From Azoarcus sp. KH32C (lineage in GTDB: Bacteria; Pseudomonadota; Gammaproteobacteria; Burkholderiales; Rhodocyclaceae): DNA of 64,000 nucleotides. Shown here piece after piece: positions 61,604 through 64,000 of the stretch (positions within the stretch are counted from its first letter, which is position 1; each line of letters opens with the position of its first letter). The translations under genes were made by a program, and so were the position numbers. The DNA lies in the NCBI RefSeq assembly GCF_000349945.1, contig NC_020516.1, forward strand, positions 4,588,001-4,652,000, in the 5' to 3' direction. A model generated the notes under the pieces. The model ran no database searches and had not been told where the DNA came from. It saw only the letters and a program-made list of their open reading frames with translations.

Positions 61604-63067
61604 TCAGCGCGGCAGGACCGTCGAACCCATCAGGAACTGATCAACCTCGCGGGCGCACTGACGACCCTCGCGGATCGCCCACACGACCAGCGACTGGCCA
61701 CGACGCACGTCGCCCGCTGCAAAGACCTTCTCGGCGCTCGTCGCGTAGCAGCCGGCACCGTCGGTCGTCGCCTTCGCGTTGCCGCGCGCATCCTTCGTGA
61801 CGCCGAATGCGTCCAGCAGGCTGCCGAGCGGATTCGTGAAGCCCATCGCGAACAGCACCAGATCGGCCTTCACTTCGAACTCCGAGCCCGGCACTTCGAC
61901 CATCTTGCCGTCCTTCCACTCGAGGCGGACCGCCTTCAGCGCCTTGACCTTGCCGTTATCGCCAATGAACTCCTTCGTCGCAACGGCGAAGTCGCGCTCG
62001 CAGCCTTCCTCGTGCGAGGACGAGGTGCGGAGCTTCACCGGCCAGTACGGCCAAGTCAGCGACTTGTTCTCCTGCTCGGGCGGCATCGGCAGCAACTCGA
62101 ACTGGGTCACGTTGACCGCGCCATGGCGGTTCGACGTACCGACACAGTCCGAACCCGTGTCGCCGCCGCCGATCACGACGACGTGCTTGCCTTCGGCCGA
62201 GATCGGGTTCGGGCCGTCGCCGGCCACCGCCTTGTTCTGCGGAATCAGGAATTCCAGCGCGAAATGCACACCCGCGAGCTCGCGCCCCGGCACAGGCAGG
62301 TCGCGCGGCACTTCCGAACCGGCCGCGAGGACGACCGCGTCGAATTCCTTCTTCAGCGCTTCGGCACTGACGAATTCCTTCGCGTCGTTGACGATGCCGG
62401 CCGGCACCGTTTCCGAGCCCACCAGCACGCTGGTGCGGAAACTCACCCCTTCGGCTTCCATCTGAGCGACACGGCGATCGATCAGCCCCTTCTCCATCTT
62501 GAAGTCGGGGATGCCATAGCGCAGCAGGCCACCGATGCGGCTGCTCTTCTCGAACACGGTCACATCATGGCCGGCGCGCGCGAGCTGTTGCGCCGTGGCG
62601 AGACCCGCGGGACCGGAGCCCACTACCGCGACCTTCTTGCCGGTCTTCGTCGCCGACGGGCGCGGCTGGACCCAGCCTTCTTCCCAGGCCTTATCGATGA
62701 TCGCGTGCTCGATCGACTTGATGCCCACAGCGTCCGAGTTGATGTTCAGCGTGCAGGCCGCTTCACATGGGGCCGGACAGATGCGGCCCGTGAACTCCGG
62801 GAAGTTGTTCGTCGAATGCAGCGTGTCGAGCGCTTGACGCCACTGGCCGCGGAACACCAGATCATTCCAGTCAGGAATGATGTTGTTGACCGGGCAACCG
62901 TTGTTGCAGAAGGGAATGCCGCAATCCATGCAGCGCGCCCCCTGCACCGCCGCCTGCTCGTCGGTCAGGCGCAGCACGAACTCCTTGTAAGTCTTGAGAC
63001 GCTCCGCGACCGGCGCATAGGCCTCCGACAGACGCTGGTACTCAAGAAATCCAGTGGGCTTGCCCAT
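61604..63067 (-). CDS. gltD: glutamate synthase small (beta) subunit
   Basis: 487 residues. Passes electrons from NADPH to the large subunit. The N-terminal Cys-rich part CMDCGIPFCNNGCPVNN and CPAPCEAACTLN binds 4Fe-4S; VAVVGSGPAGLATAQQLA is the FAD site and HVVVIGGGDTGSDCVG the NADPH site. gltB precedes it on the minus strand, 2 bases apart. Confidence 0.96.
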   Translation of the reverse strand: MGKPTGFLEYQRLSEAYAPVAERLKTYKEFVLRLTDEQAAVQGARCMDCGIPFCNNGCPVNNIIPDWNDLVFRGQWRQALDTLHSTNNFPEFTGRICPAPCEAACTLNINSDAVGIKSIEHAIIDKAWEEGWVQPRPSATKTGKKVAVVGSGPAGLATAQQLARAGHDVTVFEKSSRIGGLLRYGIPDFKMEKGLIDRRVAQMEAEGVSFRTSVLVGSETVPAGIVNDAKEFVSAEALKKEFDAVVLAAGSEVPRDLPVPGRELAGVHFALEFLIPQNKAVAGDGPNPISAEGKHVVVIGGGDTGSDCVGTSNRHGAVNVTQFELLPMPPEQENKSLTWPYWPVKLRTSSSHEEGCERDFAVATKEFIGDNGKVKALKAVRLEWKDGKMVEVPGSEFEVKADLVLFAMGFTNPLGSLLDAFGVTKDARGNAKATTDGAGCYATSAEKVFAAGDVRRGQSLVVWAIREGRQCAREVDQFLMGSTVLPR

Positions 63068-63069
63068 TT

Positions 63070-64000
63070 TTATGCGGCCTCCAGTTGCTTCTGCTTCAGC
63101 GCAGCCAGCTCGGCCAGCGCGCGACGGTATTCATGCGGCATCACCTTGACGAACTTCGTGCGCCAGGTGCTCCAGTTCTCGATGATCTCGCGGGCACGCG
63201 TGCTGCCCGTGTAGCGCAGGTGACGTTCGATCAGCCCCTTCAGGATGAGCTCGTCGCCCATCTCGAGATGGTTGATGTCGACACGCTCCGGCCACTCCAG
63301 CTCGTCGCCGGACTCGGAGCCCTTGCGCGCCTCGATTTCGTCGGGCAGGGGCTCCAGCGCGACCTGCGCCATGTTGCAACGCTTGTCGAAGCTGCCGTCC
63401 TCGTCGAACACGTAGGCCACGCCGCCCGACATGCCGGCCGCGAAGTTGCGCCCGGTCTGGCCCAGCACGACGATCGTGCCGCCCGTCATGTACTCGCAGC
63501 CGTGGTCGCCCACGCCCTCGACGACCGCCGTCGCACCCGAGTTACGCACCGCGAAGCGCTCGCCTGCGACGCCGGCGAAGTACGCTTCACCCTCGATCGC
63601 ACCGTACAGCACGGTGTTGCCGATGATGATATTTTCGGTGGTCTGGCCACGGAACGCCGCTTGCGGGCGCACGATCACGCGGCCGCCCGACAAGCCCTTG
63701 CCGACGTAGTCGTTGCCTTCGCCGACGAGTTCCATCGTCACGCCGCGCGCCAGGAAGGCCGCGAAGCTCTGGCCGGCCGTGCCGTTCAGTGTGACGTGGA
63801 TCGTGTCGTCCGGCAGGCCGGCATGGCCGTACTTGCCGGCGACCGCGCCCGACAGCATCGCGCCGACGGTACGGTTGATGTTGCGCACCGGCAGATCGAT
63901 ACGGACCGCCTCGCCGCGCTCCAGCGCCGGCTTCGCCAGGTCGATGAGCTGGTTGTCGAGCGCCTTCTCGAGGCCATGGTCCTGCGTCGCGACGTGATGG
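63070..64000 (-). CDS. gltB: glutamate synthase large (alpha) subunit, 3' part only
   Basis: About 310 residues of the C-terminal end are visible; the gene starts beyond the right edge of the window (the frame is open to 64000). The C-terminal GXGXG beta-helix domain is present (GKYGHAGLPDDTIHV, GGRVIVRPQAAFRGQ, NSGATAVVEGVGDHGCEYM, MSGGVAYVFDEDG). The run RIDLPVRNINRTVGAML leads into it. Together with gltD it makes glutamate from glutamine and 2-oxoglutarate. Confidence 0.95.
   Translation of the reverse strand, partial: HHVATQDHGLEKALDNQLIDLAKPALERGEAVRIDLPVRNINRTVGAMLSGAVAGKYGHAGLPDDTIHVTLNGTAGQSFAAFLARGVTMELVGEGNDYVGKGLSGGRVIVRPQAAFRGQTTENIIIGNTVLYGAIEGEAYFAGVAGERFAVRNSGATAVVEGVGDHGCEYMTGGTIVVLGQTGRNFAAGMSGGVAYVFDEDGSFDKRCNMAQVALEPLPDEIEARKGSESGDELEWPERVDINHLEMGDELILKGLIERHLRYTGSTRAREIIENWSTWRTKFVKVMPHEYRRALAELAALKQKQLEAA

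Overview
The window looks like chromosomal DNA of a high-GC betaproteobacterium of the Rhodocyclales type (Thauera/Azoarcus/Aromatoleum-like). This is inferred from the uniformly GC-rich third codon positions, the combination of a CbiD/CbiG-type cobalamin pathway with Rhodocyclales-like signalling genes, and general gene content; no rRNA or species marker is present. Gene density is very high, with many 1 to 8 base start/stop overlaps indicating translationally coupled operons. No insertion sequence, phage gene or CRISPR array was seen.

Layout. 1-7553: a corrin-ring operon (cobH partial, cbiD, cobL/cbiET, cobI, split cbiG plus cobE-like gene, cbtB, cbtA, cobJ, a [2Fe-2S] ferredoxin). 7590-12222: a CoA-transferase behind a promoter with two inverted repeats, a large palindromic intergenic element, a TraB/GumN protein, dinB and an alpha carbonic anhydrase. 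12273-17747: a DUF945 protein and a succinyl-CoA:acetate-type CoA-transferase on the minus strand, then a LysR regulator, an SDR and a YbjQ-like protein on the plus strand. 17836-19687: a cobalamin riboswitch with an intrinsic terminator, followed by a 53-residue peptide gene and an overlapping radical SAM/SPASM gene. This is a RiPP-like locus under B12 control and the most striking system here.

19698-29068: HDOD protein, a 4Fe-4S protein coupled to a thioredoxin, alanine dehydrogenase, cyclopropane fatty acid synthase, tRNA-Leu(GAG), a GH17-GT2 glucan synthase, a hydrolase and an M14-type metallopeptidase. 29252-37975: a signalling block with a hybrid kinase/NarL-type regulator pair, a REC-PAS-GGDEF-EAL protein overlapping a di-heme peroxidase which overlaps a DAHL-like sensor kinase, and a second kinase read from the opposite strand. 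38196-49651: a complete chemosensory cluster (response regulator, short receptor, cheY, STAS protein, cheA, two chemoreceptors of which one is globin-coupled, cheW, cheR, cheD, cheB).

49725-64000: a small exported protein, a patatin-like protein lacking its catalytic residues, a HIT protein, a lower-GC RNB-nuclease/FtsH pair that looks inserted, then housekeeping genes glmS and glmU (minus), a MaoC-phosphotransacetylase fusion with ackA (plus), and gltD with the 3' part of gltB (minus).

The corrin operon supplies cobalamin, and the riboswitch at 17836 senses it, so the peptide/radical SAM pair should be expressed when B12 is scarce. A shared 63-base upstream element links the GGDEF-EAL operon to the chemosensory operon and suggests common control, possibly by the NarL-type regulator lying directly upstream of the first copy.
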